DNA of 64,000 nucleotides from Arenicellales bacterium (GTDB taxonomy: Bacteria > Pseudomonadota > Gammaproteobacteria > Arenicellales > JAJDZL01): contig OY282380.1 in assembly GCA_958295885.1 (NCBI GenBank), positions 124,001 to 188,000 of the forward strand, in the 5' to 3' direction. Shown here one piece after another: positions 26,837 to 36,396 of this stretch. The notes beneath the pieces were generated by a model. It was not told the DNA's origin, did not search any database, and was given only the letters and a program-made list of their open reading frames with translations. A program made the translations under genes and the position numbers. The number at the start of each line of letters is the position of its first letter. The stretch's first letter is position 1.

Positions 26837-28121
26837 GTACTCAGATTACAAAGACAGCGGGATTGAATGGATTGGGGCAATTCCGAGTCATTGGAGCATC
26901 AATAGATTAGCTAATTTCTGTACTTTTTCGAAAGGCAAAAGTATTTCGAAACGCGAACTGACGTCCAATGGTTTTCCTTGCATTCTCTATAGCGAAATTT
27001 ATACAAAATATGAAAGAGTCTTCGAATCGGTTTCTTCGTACGTTGGAGAAAATAAGGCTTTGGGTGCAGTTAAAGTTCAACGCGGAGCATTTCTTTTCAC
27101 ATGTTCTGGTGAAACCAAGGAAGACATCGGCAAGTGCGTACTATATCTTGGAAATTCGGAAATTGCAGTTGGCGGAGACTGTGTAATTGCTAAATTATCA
27201 ATACCAAGCGATTATTCACTAGAATATATGTCTTATATTTTTAATGCAAACTACGTGAATTTCTGCAAGGAATCAAATTCACGAGGTGACATTATTGTTC
27301 ACATTTACACTCGCCAAATTCGTGAAATTAGAGTTGCTCTACCACCAAAAAGAGAACAAGTTGATATCTTCCAATTCCTAGATCAAAAAATCTTTCAGAC
27401 CGATTCCCTGATTGAAAAACTACAGCAAAAAATCGAGCTTCTGACAGAATATCGCACCGCCTTGATCAATCAGTGTGTTACGAAGGGACTGGGCCCTGAT
27501 GTCGAGATGAAAGACAGTGGGATTGAATGGATTGGGGAATTTCCGAAGCATTGGTTACTCAGTATGTTGAAATATTTCTGTTCGCATATCAATGATAAAC
27601 GCTATCCCCGTGAGGGAGACATCAAAATTTCCGCAGAAAATGTTGAATCTGGGACCGGAAAAGTAGTAGATTACTACGCCGATTATGGGCATTTAGGGAT
27701 GGAGTTTCAAAAGGGGGATACATTATTGAACAAACTTCGAGTTTATTTGGCCAAGGTCGTATTTTGTGAATTTTCGGGGCTGTCTATGAGTGAAATGATT
27801 GTGCTAAGACCGAAAAAATTTCAATCAAAATATCAGTACTATCTTCTTTCTACCGAAACTTTTATTCACCAATTGGACAGTCTAGCAGAAGGAGTAAAGA
27901 TGCCTCGAGTTCCAATTGACGGAATTATGAATTCGTATGTTCCAGCTCCCCCGACTAGTGAACAATTTCAAATCTCCCAACACCTCGACCAAAAAACCAC
28001 CCAGATCGATTCTCTGATTGAAAAACTGCAGCAGAAAATTGAACTTCACAAAGAATATCGTCAGTCACTGATTTCGAACATCGTCACGGGACAAATTCGC
28101 GTTACGGAGCTTGCGGAGTGA
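26829..28121 (+). CDS. hsdS: type I restriction-modification specificity subunit S
   Basis: 430 residues from a GTG at 26829, overlapping the hsdM stop, which gives the usual start VDRYSDYKDSGIEWIG. It has two target-recognition domains, each opening with the same phrase (KDSGIEWIGAIPSHW and KDSGIEWIGEFPKHW). Each is followed by a conserved helix (FQTDSLIEKLQQKIELLTEY and QIDSLIEKLQQKIELHKEY) that spaces the half-sites and contacts HsdM. The two recognition domains are clearly different, so the site should be bipartite and asymmetric. It is intact. Confidence 0.95.
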   Translation: MDRYSDYKDSGIEWIGAIPSHWSINRLANFCTFSKGKSISKRELTSNGFPCILYSEIYTKYERVFESVSSYVGENKALGAVKVQRGAFLFTCSGETKEDIGKCVLYLGNSEIAVGGDCVIAKLSIPSDYSLEYMSYIFNANYVNFCKESNSRGDIIVHIYTRQIREIRVALPPKREQVDIFQFLDQKIFQTDSLIEKLQQKIELLTEYRTALINQCVTKGLGPDVEMKDSGIEWIGEFPKHWLLSMLKYFCSHINDKRYPREGDIKISAENVESGTGKVVDYYADYGHLGMEFQKGDTLLNKLRVYLAKVVFCEFSGLSMSEMIVLRPKKFQSKYQYYLLSTETFIHQLDSLAEGVKMPRVPIDGIMNSYVPAPPTSEQFQISQHLDQKTTQIDSLIEKLQQKIELHKEYRQSLISNIVTGQIRVTELAE

Positions 28122-31072
28122 ATGACCTTAATCCAACCGAAGACAAATTTGAAGCTTTCATAGAAGAGCAGCTGCTTTCAAATGACTATAAGTCCCGTCA
28201 ACATTATGAGTACGACCGACGGCTCTGTCTCATTCGTGAGGATGTGATTGGATTCATCCGCGATACTCAGCCTAAAAAATGGGAAAAACTTGAAAACATC
28301 TACGGTATTGACACAGAGAACAAGCTCCTTGCCAGAATCTCAAAATCCATCTCCAACCGCGGCATCACTGAAGTCGTAAGAAACCAGGTAGTCGACCACG
28401 GTGTCTATTTGGATCTTTGCTACTTCAAGCCCAAAAGCGGTATGAATCCGAAACATCAGCTGCTGCATCAAAAAAACCGCTTCGTAATCGTCCGTCAGCT
28501 TCGTTACTCGAATCAAAACGAAAAATCCATTGACATGGTGATTTTCTTAAATGGACTTCCTCTCACTACGATGGAACTAAAAAACCAGTTGACGGGACAA
28601 ACCATAGTTGATGCCCAAGAACAGTATCAGGAAGACCGAGATCCAAGAGAACCTCTGCTTAAATTCAAAAGATGTGCGGCACATTTCTGCGTGGACAACG
28701 ACAGGGCTTCCATGACGACGAAGCTGAATGGCGAGAAAACTGTGTTTTTTCCCTACAACAAAGACATGGAAAATCCTGCCGTCGATCATGATTACCGCAC
28801 CGGCTACATTTGGAAGGAGATTCTTACGCCTGAATCGTTGCTGGATATTGTTGAGAATTTTGTCCATGAATCGGAAGAAAAGAGCTATCACTTTGATGAA
28901 AAGACTGGGAAAATCAAAACGAAAAAATCTAAATCCTTGATTTTCCCTCGTTATCACCAGCTTGATCTGATCCGAAAACTGCGCGGGCAGGTAAAACAGG
29001 ACGGAGTCGGGACGAATTATCTCGTTCAGCATACAACCGGTTCCGGCAAATCGTATTCAATCGGCTGGCTTTCCCATACCTTGACCTCTCTTTATCGATC
29101 TGAGGATGAATCGAAGCGGATGTTCGATACGATTGTTGTCGTGACGGACCGAAAAGTCTTGGACAATCAGTTAAGGACAACCATTCAGTCGCTCGAGAGA
29201 ACAGCCGGTGTAGTCGGTGGTGTTGAAAGAGGATCAAAGGAACTCAAAGAGTTTCTGGAAAAAGGCAAGGATATCGTTGTTACCACCATTCAGAAGTTTC
29301 CGTTCATCTCCGACACCATCGCTACCTTGAAGCAGAATTCGTTTGCCGTGATCGTTGACGAAGTGCATTCCAGTCAGTCTGGAGAGATGAGCAAGGAACT
29401 GAAAAAAGTGCTGTCAACGGTTGAGAACGATGGCGAGTACGATTATGAAGAGATGCTGGCAGAAGTGATGAAAAGTCGAGGCAAGCAGGCGAATCTCTCT
29501 TTTTTCGGGTTTACCGGCACGCCCAAGGAGAAAACGCTGGAAATATTCGGTACCAAGAGTGCGGTCGGTCAGTTTGAACCGTTCCATATTTATTCGATGC
29601 AGCAGTCCATACACGAACGATTCACTCTGGATGTTCTCGCAAACTATACGACTTATAAGCGCTATATGAAGCTAAATCAGCTCTGCGCAGAAGAAATGGA
29701 TCTGCCTGTGGCAAAAGCGACGGCAAAACTTTTGAAATATGTCGATACTCATGAAGGGACGATCGAATACAAAGTCAGCATCATGCTGGACCACTGGATC
29801 AAAAAGGGTTCAAAGGAAATTCAAGGACGCGCCAGAGCAATGATTGTCACACGCTCTAGGCAGCACTGTGTTCAATATTTCCGAGAAGTCAACAGGCAGC
29901 TGCAGGAACGGGGATTGAAATACCGGGCATTGGTGGCATTCTCCGGAGAAGTCCAGTACAAAGGAAATTCATTCACCGAATCTGGACTGAATGGGGAGAT
30001 CGAGCATAAAGGCGATATACCACTTGGACTGAAGAATCCGAATTTCAGGATTCTGATCATAGCCAACAAGTTTCAGACTGGATTTGATGAGCCCTTGGTG
30101 CAGACCATGTATGTTGACAAAACCCTGCATGGCGTTCAGTGCGTTCAGACTCTGTCTCGACTGAACCGTACCATGCGAGGAAAAACGGCCACTTTCGTTT
30201 TGGATTTCGTCAATCACGCGGACGAAATTAGAGAGTCATTTCAAAGATTTTATTCTTCCACCATGCTGGAAGGAGAGTCAGACCCCAATTCTTTGTATGA
30301 TACCAAGGTTGCAATCGAACTGGCCGGACTGTACTTTCCCCAAGAAGTTGACGAATTCTGTAAGGTGTTTTTTGATCCGAATCGTGATGAAAGCGAATTT
30401 CACGCAATACTGGATAAAGTGGTGGACCGGTATCAAGCCATTGAAGATGATGATGAGCAGGAAGAGCTCAAGTCAAAGATTCAGAAGTACATTCGCATGT
30501 ACGGTTATATGTCACAGATCATTACATTCGCGGACATCGAACTGGAGAAGACCTACATCTTTCTGAAGTATTTGAACAAGAAACTGCCGAAAAGAGATTC
30601 TGACAGGTTTGATCTTTCCAACTATGTCGACCTAGACTCGCTTCGCATTCAGAAATCTCATGAAAAAATGGAGATGCTCGAAGGTGAAGAACATGTTGGT
30701 ACGCCGCCAGAATTTGACGACTTCGGTAAGGCTGAACCGATCAGAGATTTGCTTTCGGAAATCATCAGACAGATCAATGAGAGATATGGTTTGAATCTGA
30801 CCGAGGATGACAAATTGAATGTGGAAAGAGTGCGAACTGGATTAAATGAGGATGGGAATCTTCAAGTCTACATGGATGGTGACAGCTCGCTGGAAAATAA
30901 AAAGGTGTATTTTAGAGAGCAGTTTGATCAACGCATGGTTGGACTTATCAGCGACAGCATTGGGTTTTACAAAAAACTGGAAAACCACCCAGAAGCCAAA
31001 AACATGATTTTTCAACATTTGTTTGCAGACTATCAGAAGCAAAAAATGCCATCTGCTTTACCGAGACGCTGA
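28118..31072 (+). CDS. hsdR: type I restriction endonuclease subunit R
   Basis: 984 residues starting with GTG at 28118, overlapping the hsdS stop by 4 bases. The N-terminal nuclease core shows DMVIFLNGLPLTTMELKNQ (D...ExK) near residue 150. The SF2 translocase shows Walker A HTTGSGKSYS near 308, VVVTDRKVLDNQL, the DEVH box in VIVDEVHSSQSG, FFGFTGTP and, late, FQTGFDEP and TLSRLNR. The C-terminal part binds the methylase. All motifs and the length are complete, so with hsdM and hsdS it should form a working restriction enzyme against incoming DNA. Confidence 0.96.
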   Translation: MNDLNPTEDKFEAFIEEQLLSNDYKSRQHYEYDRRLCLIREDVIGFIRDTQPKKWEKLENIYGIDTENKLLARISKSISNRGITEVVRNQVVDHGVYLDLCYFKPKSGMNPKHQLLHQKNRFVIVRQLRYSNQNEKSIDMVIFLNGLPLTTMELKNQLTGQTIVDAQEQYQEDRDPREPLLKFKRCAAHFCVDNDRASMTTKLNGEKTVFFPYNKDMENPAVDHDYRTGYIWKEILTPESLLDIVENFVHESEEKSYHFDEKTGKIKTKKSKSLIFPRYHQLDLIRKLRGQVKQDGVGTNYLVQHTTGSGKSYSIGWLSHTLTSLYRSEDESKRMFDTIVVVTDRKVLDNQLRTTIQSLERTAGVVGGVERGSKELKEFLEKGKDIVVTTIQKFPFISDTIATLKQNSFAVIVDEVHSSQSGEMSKELKKVLSTVENDGEYDYEEMLAEVMKSRGKQANLSFFGFTGTPKEKTLEIFGTKSAVGQFEPFHIYSMQQSIHERFTLDVLANYTTYKRYMKLNQLCAEEMDLPVAKATAKLLKYVDTHEGTIEYKVSIMLDHWIKKGSKEIQGRARAMIVTRSRQHCVQYFREVNRQLQERGLKYRALVAFSGEVQYKGNSFTESGLNGEIEHKGDIPLGLKNPNFRILIIANKFQTGFDEPLVQTMYVDKTLHGVQCVQTLSRLNRTMRGKTATFVLDFVNHADEIRESFQRFYSSTMLEGESDPNSLYDTKVAIELAGLYFPQEVDEFCKVFFDPNRDESEFHAILDKVVDRYQAIEDDDEQEELKSKIQKYIRMYGYMSQIITFADIELEKTYIFLKYLNKKLPKRDSDRFDLSNYVDLDSLRIQKSHEKMEMLEGEEHVGTPPEFDDFGKAEPIRDLLSEIIRQINERYGLNLTEDDKLNVERVRTGLNEDGNLQVYMDGDSSLENKKVYFREQFDQRMVGLISDSIGFYKKLENHPEAKNMIFQHLFADYQKQKMPSALPRR

Positions 31073-31980
31073 TTACTGATACGAACTTTAACCATGATTG
31101 TGGAATGGAAATTTCAATAGGTTAAAATTTCAATAGGTTAATCTTCCTGATGGTTTCCAATTCGAATTTGACACGCTATTGATTCCAACATCTTGGGAGA
31201 ATTTACGATTAAATTTGAATTTGATCTCGGTTATAAACTCTGGGTCATTGATTAGATTGTGCGATCAGATATAGGCCATTAACAAAATTATGACTGTACC
31301 GAAAATCGGAGATTTCGCTACTGTGTACTCTTGAAATTCTCTCCGAACTTGATCAAAACGACGGTTTTGGTCGGTCATCAAGTTAATTGTTCTTGAATTT
31401 TCTCACTTGAGGCTGAAAAAAGTTTCAATAAACAGATTCTTCGGACAAACACGAAACATGACTTCGAATTCCAATGCAATGCATTACTCAATTTGGTATT
31501 TCTAGCTGATGTTTGCTGTTCAAATGTGTCTAGGGAATGTTCCAAATACGTAATGGTGGAAGGAAACTTCAGCTGAAGATGTTGTTGTTCGGAGAGGTTG
31601 ACATGCACCTAACGCAAAGGAGTCAGCGGTAATTCGGAATATTCCAGAAAAGGACCGAAACACTACCTTTGAAGATACATCCGGTTGCCCTTTTGTCCTT
31701 CGCTGAAAGAACGTACCAACTCTAAAATCTTCTTTTATGTAAAGCTGCGTTTCGTTTCTCAACTTCCGTACGAACAGAATTAGAAGATATGTCTAATCGA
31801 TTGACTGAAACTTCATTCCTGCCAACCGGCGGCAGAAATCTTTTACTCTAGTACCCGAACGACTTCTAGTATCTCTATTTCAAACGGCTTTTTTCGCTGT
31901 CGTTTCAACAAACTATTCTCTGCCAAGACTTTCTGCCGCTTTTATTGAAAGTGAAATTTCACTGTCGAATGCATGAGGCA
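31073..31980. other. about 900 bp without an intact gene
   Basis: Two overlapping minus-strand frames at 31378-31608 and 31520-31762 could be pieces of one decayed gene, since the text HVNLSEQQHLQLKFP and the text QPDVSSKVVFRSFSGIF both look protein-like. I cannot identify it. Confidence 0.35.
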
Positions 31981-32424
31981 TCAGGAAATGCTGAATCTCT
32001 TGAATTTGGACTTGAGATTCTCGTCCAATAATCTCTCGGCGTCAGTTTCTCGAATCCTACCTTTATGATTGTTGCTACGTGTGAATAACGCTCCAGAACC
32101 GTCGCTGTCAATAATGAAAAATATTCCACTTCCCGCGCTAGGATTCCTAAAATCGATTGCGATACTGCCTTCGCCCATTGGGTAAATGTCTGGTTGTTCT
32201 TCTACAAAGCTAGAAATGTGTTCAATCAATGACTTCGCTTTCCGAATCGATTTTTCAGATGGCACTTCAATACCTTCATCCAAAGCCTCTTCGCGACAGT
32301 CCGCTAGGTCAGCTAGCGCCGCCTCCGACCAGATGCCAAATTCTTGAGGGGTTTTGCGTCCAGCATCAATTTGCTGTCTAGCTTGCTTATTCTTGCTTAT
32401 TGATTGATTCGTCAATTTCAGCAC
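31981..32424 (-). CDS. conserved hypothetical protein, 147 residues
   Basis: The N-terminus MLKLTNQSISKNKQARQQID is polar. The centre has a helix ending with IEHISSFVEEQPDIYPMGEG, then a predicted beta part: GSIAIDFRNPSAGSGIFFII and DSDGSGALFTRSNN. The last part suggests a small two-layer domain. I do not know a named family, but the composition and the clean frame look like a real gene. A weak resemblance to small proteins that sit beside toxin-antitoxin or phage genes is only an impression. It stands alone, convergent towards the restriction operon. Confidence 0.5.
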   Translation of the reverse strand: MLKLTNQSISKNKQARQQIDAGRKTPQEFGIWSEAALADLADCREEALDEGIEVPSEKSIRKAKSLIEHISSFVEEQPDIYPMGEGSIAIDFRNPSAGSGIFFIIDSDGSGALFTRSNNHKGRIRETDAERLLDENLKSKFKRFSIS

Positions 32425-32929
32425 TTAATATTTGGGACGTTTCATCACCCGATTGATGATGCCGTTTCAGGAAATAAGTAGGACCGTGTTGAATCGAAGT
32501 TTGTTTACTATATGAGATTCATTCAAACTCATTTGTCCGAGAGTTTGATTGCTTCAAAAATATTTGAAGCCCTGATTTGAATCCTAAGAGTAAGTTTTTG
32601 AACATACTGTCTTAGTCAATTTGTAACTTTTCTCTCCCCAGTACCAATTATAACTTCCTAATACGATGCGTGGCAGCGTCAATATCCCGGCGAGAATGAG
32701 CTGTGTTCTTGTCGCTCGTTTCCTGTCTTTCCCTTATTCTCGGAGAGTCGCCTCTCAGAACTACCGGTTTCGGGGTCTGCTCTGCGTTCACTCGCGTTCC
32801 GCAAATACTCGGCCAACCCTTATCGAATAAAAAAAAGATTTGCTTCAGCTATGAACACAACGACACAAATAGTGTATATAAACTGTGCATGTCAAATGAG
32901 CTCATCCAAATAAGCCCACCCGCGGAGTT
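32425..32929. other. about 500 bp without a convincing gene
   Basis: Only short frames without a ribosome binding site. The composition shifts to higher GC near 32650-32820, which may be mobile-element debris. Confidence 0.35.
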
Positions 32930-33191
32930 TTCGGATTCGGAAAGTGGTGCATCAGCACCTTTTCCAGACAATTCGTAACGCGGTCGAAGCAGGAGCGTAT
33001 TCAGTTGAAGTGTGATGTGAACAGTTGGCGGGCTCTGGCTCAAAAATGGAAAGATAAATATTTCCAATTGGAGCAATCCCAGCAGGACCATGAAACCCGA
33101 GCGTATTTGAAGCTGCAGGAGAAACATCGCCAGCGGACTGAGGAATTGGAGCGGTCACAGGCACGGGTATTGCAGTTGGAGAAACAGGTCA
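32930..33191 (+). pseudogene. N-terminal fragment of a transposase with coiled coil
   Basis: One plus frame reads CISTFSRQFVTRSKQERIQL, then KCDVNSWRALAQKWKDKYFQ and a coiled coil rich in Q, E and R. This order (QERIQLxxxVxYWRA, then coiled coil) resembles the start of IS66-like or DUF6399-type transposases, but the catalytic part is missing. It is joined exactly to an IS1595 fragment in another frame. Confidence 0.4.
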
Positions 33192-33386
33192 ATGCTAAAA
33201 CGAACGCACAAAGGCACGTTTCACAAAATCAGCAAGAAACATTTGAATCGCTATGTAAATGAGTTTGTAGTGCGTCCTAATCTCCGTGAAGAAGATACTA
33301 TCAACCAAATGGAAATTGTTGTCGCTGGCATGATTGGAAGGCGAATCATGTATAGAGATTTGGTGTTGGTGAAGACGGCAGAATGA
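33192..33386 (+). pseudogene. C-terminal fragment of an IS1595-family (ISXO2-like) transposase
   Basis: 64 codons: MLKRTHKGTFHKISKKHLNR, YVNEFVVRPNLREEDTINQM and VAGMIGRRIMYRDLV. This matches the end of ISXO2-like transposases (usual form MLKRxxKGTYHxMSxKHLxRYVxEF...RxxDTxxQM). The rest of the element is absent. Confidence 0.75.
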
Positions 33387-33419
33387 ATTTCATAAATAAT
33401 TGAACAAAGATGACTAAAA

Positions 33420-33617
33420 ATGCACAAGAAAACGAAACAATTTGAAGAATTTTTAAAAGAAGATAGGGTTAGAAAAAAGTTTTTAAGTTATTCCATTGAC
33501 CGTCAAGATGAAATTATTGACAGAATCCATCGAGAAGAATTTAAAAAGGAGGCAATAGAAGCTAAAAAAGCTCATAAAGATGCTGGAAAAAATCCACACA
33601 ATTACTATTGGTATTGA
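33420..33617 (+). CDS. small basic hypothetical protein, 65 residues
   Basis: Lys- and Glu-rich and mostly helical: MHKKTKQFEEFLKEDRVRKK at the start, and KDAGKNPHNYYWY at the end. It has no known motif. It opens a run of tiny AT-rich frames, packed on the same strand up to 34367, that look like genes of a phage or integrative element. Confidence 0.4.
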   Translation: MHKKTKQFEEFLKEDRVRKKFLSYSIDRQDEIIDRIHREEFKKEAIEAKKAHKDAGKNPHNYYWY

Positions 33618-33622
33618 TTTGA

Positions 33623-33757
33623 ATGTCTAGGCTCAGACGTGAATGGGAAATATTTAGTAATTTCAGTATCAAAAAACGTATTGAGGAAATGGCTCAAGAA
33701 CCATCTTGGGGAAAAATATGGTGGAGACAAAGAACAATTAATGCCAACTATGAATGA
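33623..33757 (+). CDS. small hypothetical protein, 44 residues
   Basis: Begins with ATG at 33623, five bases after the preceding stop, and overlaps the next frame. The text MSRLRREWEIFSNFSIKKRI and WGKIWWRQRTINANYE is protein-like, but it may be a fragment of a longer gene. Confidence 0.3.
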   Translation: MSRLRREWEIFSNFSIKKRIEEMAQEPSWGKIWWRQRTINANYE

Positions 33758-33986
33758 ACAGCAAGATGTGTGGGATGCCATTGTAGATTTGAAACAATTT
33801 CCTGAACGAGGTTAGGATTTAAAATTACTTGAACTAATGTCTATTCGAGCAGCCAACAAAAAAGTTAGAGTGCACTTTACAATGAATGAATTGAAAAAGA
33901 ATATTTACATTACTAGAATTGAATTCAGAGCCAAGTTATACCGTCCAATTAGTGAATATTTTGATCTGATTGGTGATGATCTTTAA
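33750..33986 (+). pseudogene. 79-codon frame interrupted by an amber codon
   Basis: From ATG at 33750 the frame reads MNEQQDVWDAIVDLKQFPER, hits a TAG at codon 22 (33813-33815), then continues DLKLLELMSIRAANKKVRVH and ends IEFRAKLYRPISEYFDLIGDDL-like with a TAA. Both sides of the stop read as one protein, so a Tyr or Gln codon probably mutated. The family is unknown. Confidence 0.4.
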
Positions 33987-34028
33987 CTACTTTGCGAATA
34001 GTGACCAGTTGAATTAATTGATATTTTC

Positions 34029-34367
34029 ATGGTTAGATGTACAAATATGAGCAAATCAGAACGACCGCCTTACCTATCAGATAGTCTTTATTTTGACTCA
34101 AAAAGATTGCTTGATGAAAGCGATTTTGGAGTATTTAAATCCAGTAATTATTTTGAGAGTAAATTCAGTCCGAAATTGATTAAAGAACAAGAGAGAAGAT
34201 TTAAAAACAATCAAAACTATGAAAAAATAATTACCCGCCAATAACATTTCCGACGAAGTTCGCATGAAAGCAATGGCGACGGTGAGAACATTCATGGGGC
34301 TCCTGTCTTTATCAGAAAAAGAATTAAAAAATAGAACAAAAATGGCTGCAAAGACATTTAAGAAATG
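34029..34367 (+). pseudogene. small hypothetical gene with a frameshift
   Basis: The first frame (34029-34244) gives a 71-residue polar protein with YLSDSLYFDSKRLLDESDFG. Right after its stop another frame continues NNISDEVRMKAMATVRTFMG, LLSLSEKELKNRTK to a TGA at 34367. The second part lacks its own start signal, so one frameshifted gene is more likely than two genes. The function is unknown. Confidence 0.35.
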
Positions 34368-34543
34368 AGGATCATTATCATTTAACAATTTGTGTAGTCA
34401 ACGACATAATTCTGCGTTCCAACTTGGATATTCGCTAAGTTGTTCAAACCGCAACCCTTTTTGCGCCAAAGTGCTTCAGTCTATGTCATAGCCTCCATAA
34501 ACCTGTACCATTTAATACTCCCTGATTCATAGGAATGAGGGAG

Positions 34544-34583
34544 TTGATCCACCGCAATCAATTAATTGATTGCGGTGGATCAA
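34544..34583. repeat. perfect 40-bp palindrome beside IS110 copy 2
   Basis: Every base pairs with its mirror partner. The arms are TTGATCCACCGCAATCAATT and its complement, meeting at TTAA with no loop. It ends 295 bp upstream of the transposase start, almost the same spacing as at IS110 copy 1 (288 bp), although the palindrome sequences are unrelated. Confidence 0.85.
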
Positions 34584-34688
34584 AATCGAGAAATTGAACC
34601 GATCATCAGGAACGAGCACCGCTATGAATTTTTTAAATTACCGAGCCGATGAGCTCCAGATTCACTGCCGCGATGTTCCCTCAGATTG

Positions 34689-34852
34689 GGCACCCCATCC
34701 AGAGCAACCTTTCCATGAACTGTTTCTTTGAACACCTAGGGCGGATTCGTGCCTGGATGGGGAACTCGCCGAAAACACTCATGCGAAGTCTGTGTCTTAG
34801 AGCACCTGTACAGGTCCGGAGTGACGGCGAGGATGCCCCATCTAGGTCGAGT
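34689..34852 (+). ncRNA. probable IS110 bridge RNA, copy 2
   Basis: Begins GGCACCCCATCCAGAGC and closes its first stem with GCCTGGATGGGG. A second part contains ATGCGAAGTCTG, close to the element's right end (ATACGAAGTCCG), as expected for a donor-binding loop. Between the arms the conserved TTTCTTTGAACACCT and GGGCGGATTCG match copy 1, while CAACCTTTCCATGAACTG differs from it, as a target-binding loop would. The limits are approximate. Confidence 0.6.
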
Positions 34853-34877
34853 ATAAATCAAATCACAATGGAGTCAC

Positions 34878-36125
34878 ATGATGTCAGAAAATTCCACTTG
34901 TTTTGTCGGCATTGACTGGGGACGAAAGTTCCATCAGTTCTGTGTCCTTGACCACGACGGTCAAGTAGTCGCACAACGTACCTGCCAGCATCTGGCCGAG
35001 CCGATCCGTCAGATGGCGCTGTGGCTGTTGCAGCAGGTCGATCACCAGGTCGAGCAGCTGAAGATCGGCTTGGAAGTTCCAACCGGTCCGTTGGTCTTGG
35101 CGCTGCAGTCTTTTGGCCTGACGCTATGGTCCATCAATCCCAAGCAGTCGAGTCGCTTTCGCGACCGCTTCTCGGTCGCCGGCGCCAAGGACGACCGACG
35201 CGATGCGCAGGTCATCGCCAGTGCGCTTCGCACCGATCAACACGCCTTTCGGGAGGCGCCCGTACTCACCAAAGAGCAGCGCACAATGCGCAGCCTAGTG
35301 CATTGCAGAGGCAGATTGATTCGACAAAAAGTCAAATTATCCAATCAGTTAAATGAATTGTTAGTGGCCTGTTTTCCAGCTCTGTTGGAAACTGTCGAAG
35401 ACGTGGCTCAGAGCTGGTTTTTAAGTTTGCTGCAGCAGGCACCGACTCCACATCGAGCCCAGCAGATGACCCGCAGTGAGCTGCAGATGTTGCTCAAAAA
35501 ACATCGCATCCGTCGTTTCGATGCCGACACTTTGTTGCCAATTCTGCGCCAGCAGCCGTTTCCAGGCGTCGATCCGATTGCTCCTCCAGAAGCCATTGAG
35601 ATCGCAGTCCTAGTGCCACAATTGCAGTTGGCGCTGTCACAAATCAAGGACATCGAGCGTCAAATGGATGCGGTGATTGAACACTGGTGCCAAGCGCCTC
35701 TCGAAACCAACTCAGACTCGATCAGCGACGTAGAAATTTTACGTTCGATCCCAGGGATCGGCAGAAATGTCGTGTCGGTGCTGCTGTCGGAAGCGCCACA
35801 AGCCATTGAACAGCGAGATTATCAAGCTCTCAGAACGCTCAGTGGCGTCGCCCCGGTGACTCAACGTTCGGGCAAAAAGACGGTTGTCTGCCAGCGGCGA
35901 GCCGTCAACAACCTGATGCAAAATGCACTGTATCACTGGGCTCGCGTCGCCTGTCAGCACGATGCGAAATGCAAACGGAAATACGACTGCCTGAAAGCCC
36001 GCGGCAAAACTCACGGACATGCTTTACGCTGCGTCGGCGACCGCTTGCTCAAAGTGCTTTGCACGATGCTGCAGAACAACACTTTATATGAGCCTCAACT
36101 GCCTGCAACTGCCACCGTTGCCTGA
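34878..36125 (+). CDS. IS110-family transposase
   Basis: 415 residues. It starts at ATG 34878 or at the next ATG, 34881. The RuvC-like N-terminus shows STCFVGIDWGRKFHQF, IGLEVPTGPLVLAL and VAGAKDDRRDAQVIASAL. The C-terminus shows ILRSIPGIGRNVVSVL and LSGVAPVTQRSGKKTV. About 60 percent of residues match the copy at 16410 by eye. It is intact and full length. Its expected partner RNA lies directly upstream. Confidence 0.93.
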   Translation: MMSENSTCFVGIDWGRKFHQFCVLDHDGQVVAQRTCQHLAEPIRQMALWLLQQVDHQVEQLKIGLEVPTGPLVLALQSFGLTLWSINPKQSSRFRDRFSVAGAKDDRRDAQVIASALRTDQHAFREAPVLTKEQRTMRSLVHCRGRLIRQKVKLSNQLNELLVACFPALLETVEDVAQSWFLSLLQQAPTPHRAQQMTRSELQMLLKKHRIRRFDADTLLPILRQQPFPGVDPIAPPEAIEIAVLVPQLQLALSQIKDIERQMDAVIEHWCQAPLETNSDSISDVEILRSIPGIGRNVVSVLLSEAPQAIEQRDYQALRTLSGVAPVTQRSGKKTVVCQRRAVNNLMQNALYHWARVACQHDAKCKRKYDCLKARGKTHGHALRCVGDRLLKVLCTMLQNNTLYEPQLPATATVA

Positions 36126-36396
36126 AACAATTTGATGTCGCCGACAAACTCAATGGAGAAGCTATTTTGACTTGACAAAGGATACGAAGTCCGCTCTGGC
36201 TGGTCCCAATCGGAGCGTCAGTTGTTATGTGAGTTTCGCACACACTGAAAAGAAGTGCTTTTTCAGGGCGCACGAAAAAGACGGGGTAACCAAGTCTTTA
36301 CAGTAAATTTGGTTTAGTGTTGAACGTACCCAATGTGCCCTGATTCGTAGAGACTAAATTTGCAATTCAAACAGCGCGTGAATTTAGGAGATTTAT

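Larger units (their letters stand above)
34584..36194 (+). mobile_element. IS110-family insertion sequence, copy 2 (intact)
   Basis: About 1.6 kb by inference: from the edge of the palindrome to the end of the right-end segment GACTTGACAAAGGATACGAA, GTCCGC shared with copy 1. It has the same organisation as copy 1 (structured leader, transposase, short right end) but diverged sequence, so it is a sister element and not a recent copy. Confidence 0.6.

Noticed and set aside
33813..33815. TAG read as an amino acid
   Set aside because: TAG ends hsdM, leuL and other intact genes in the window, so reassignment is not supported. A nonsense mutation is simpler.
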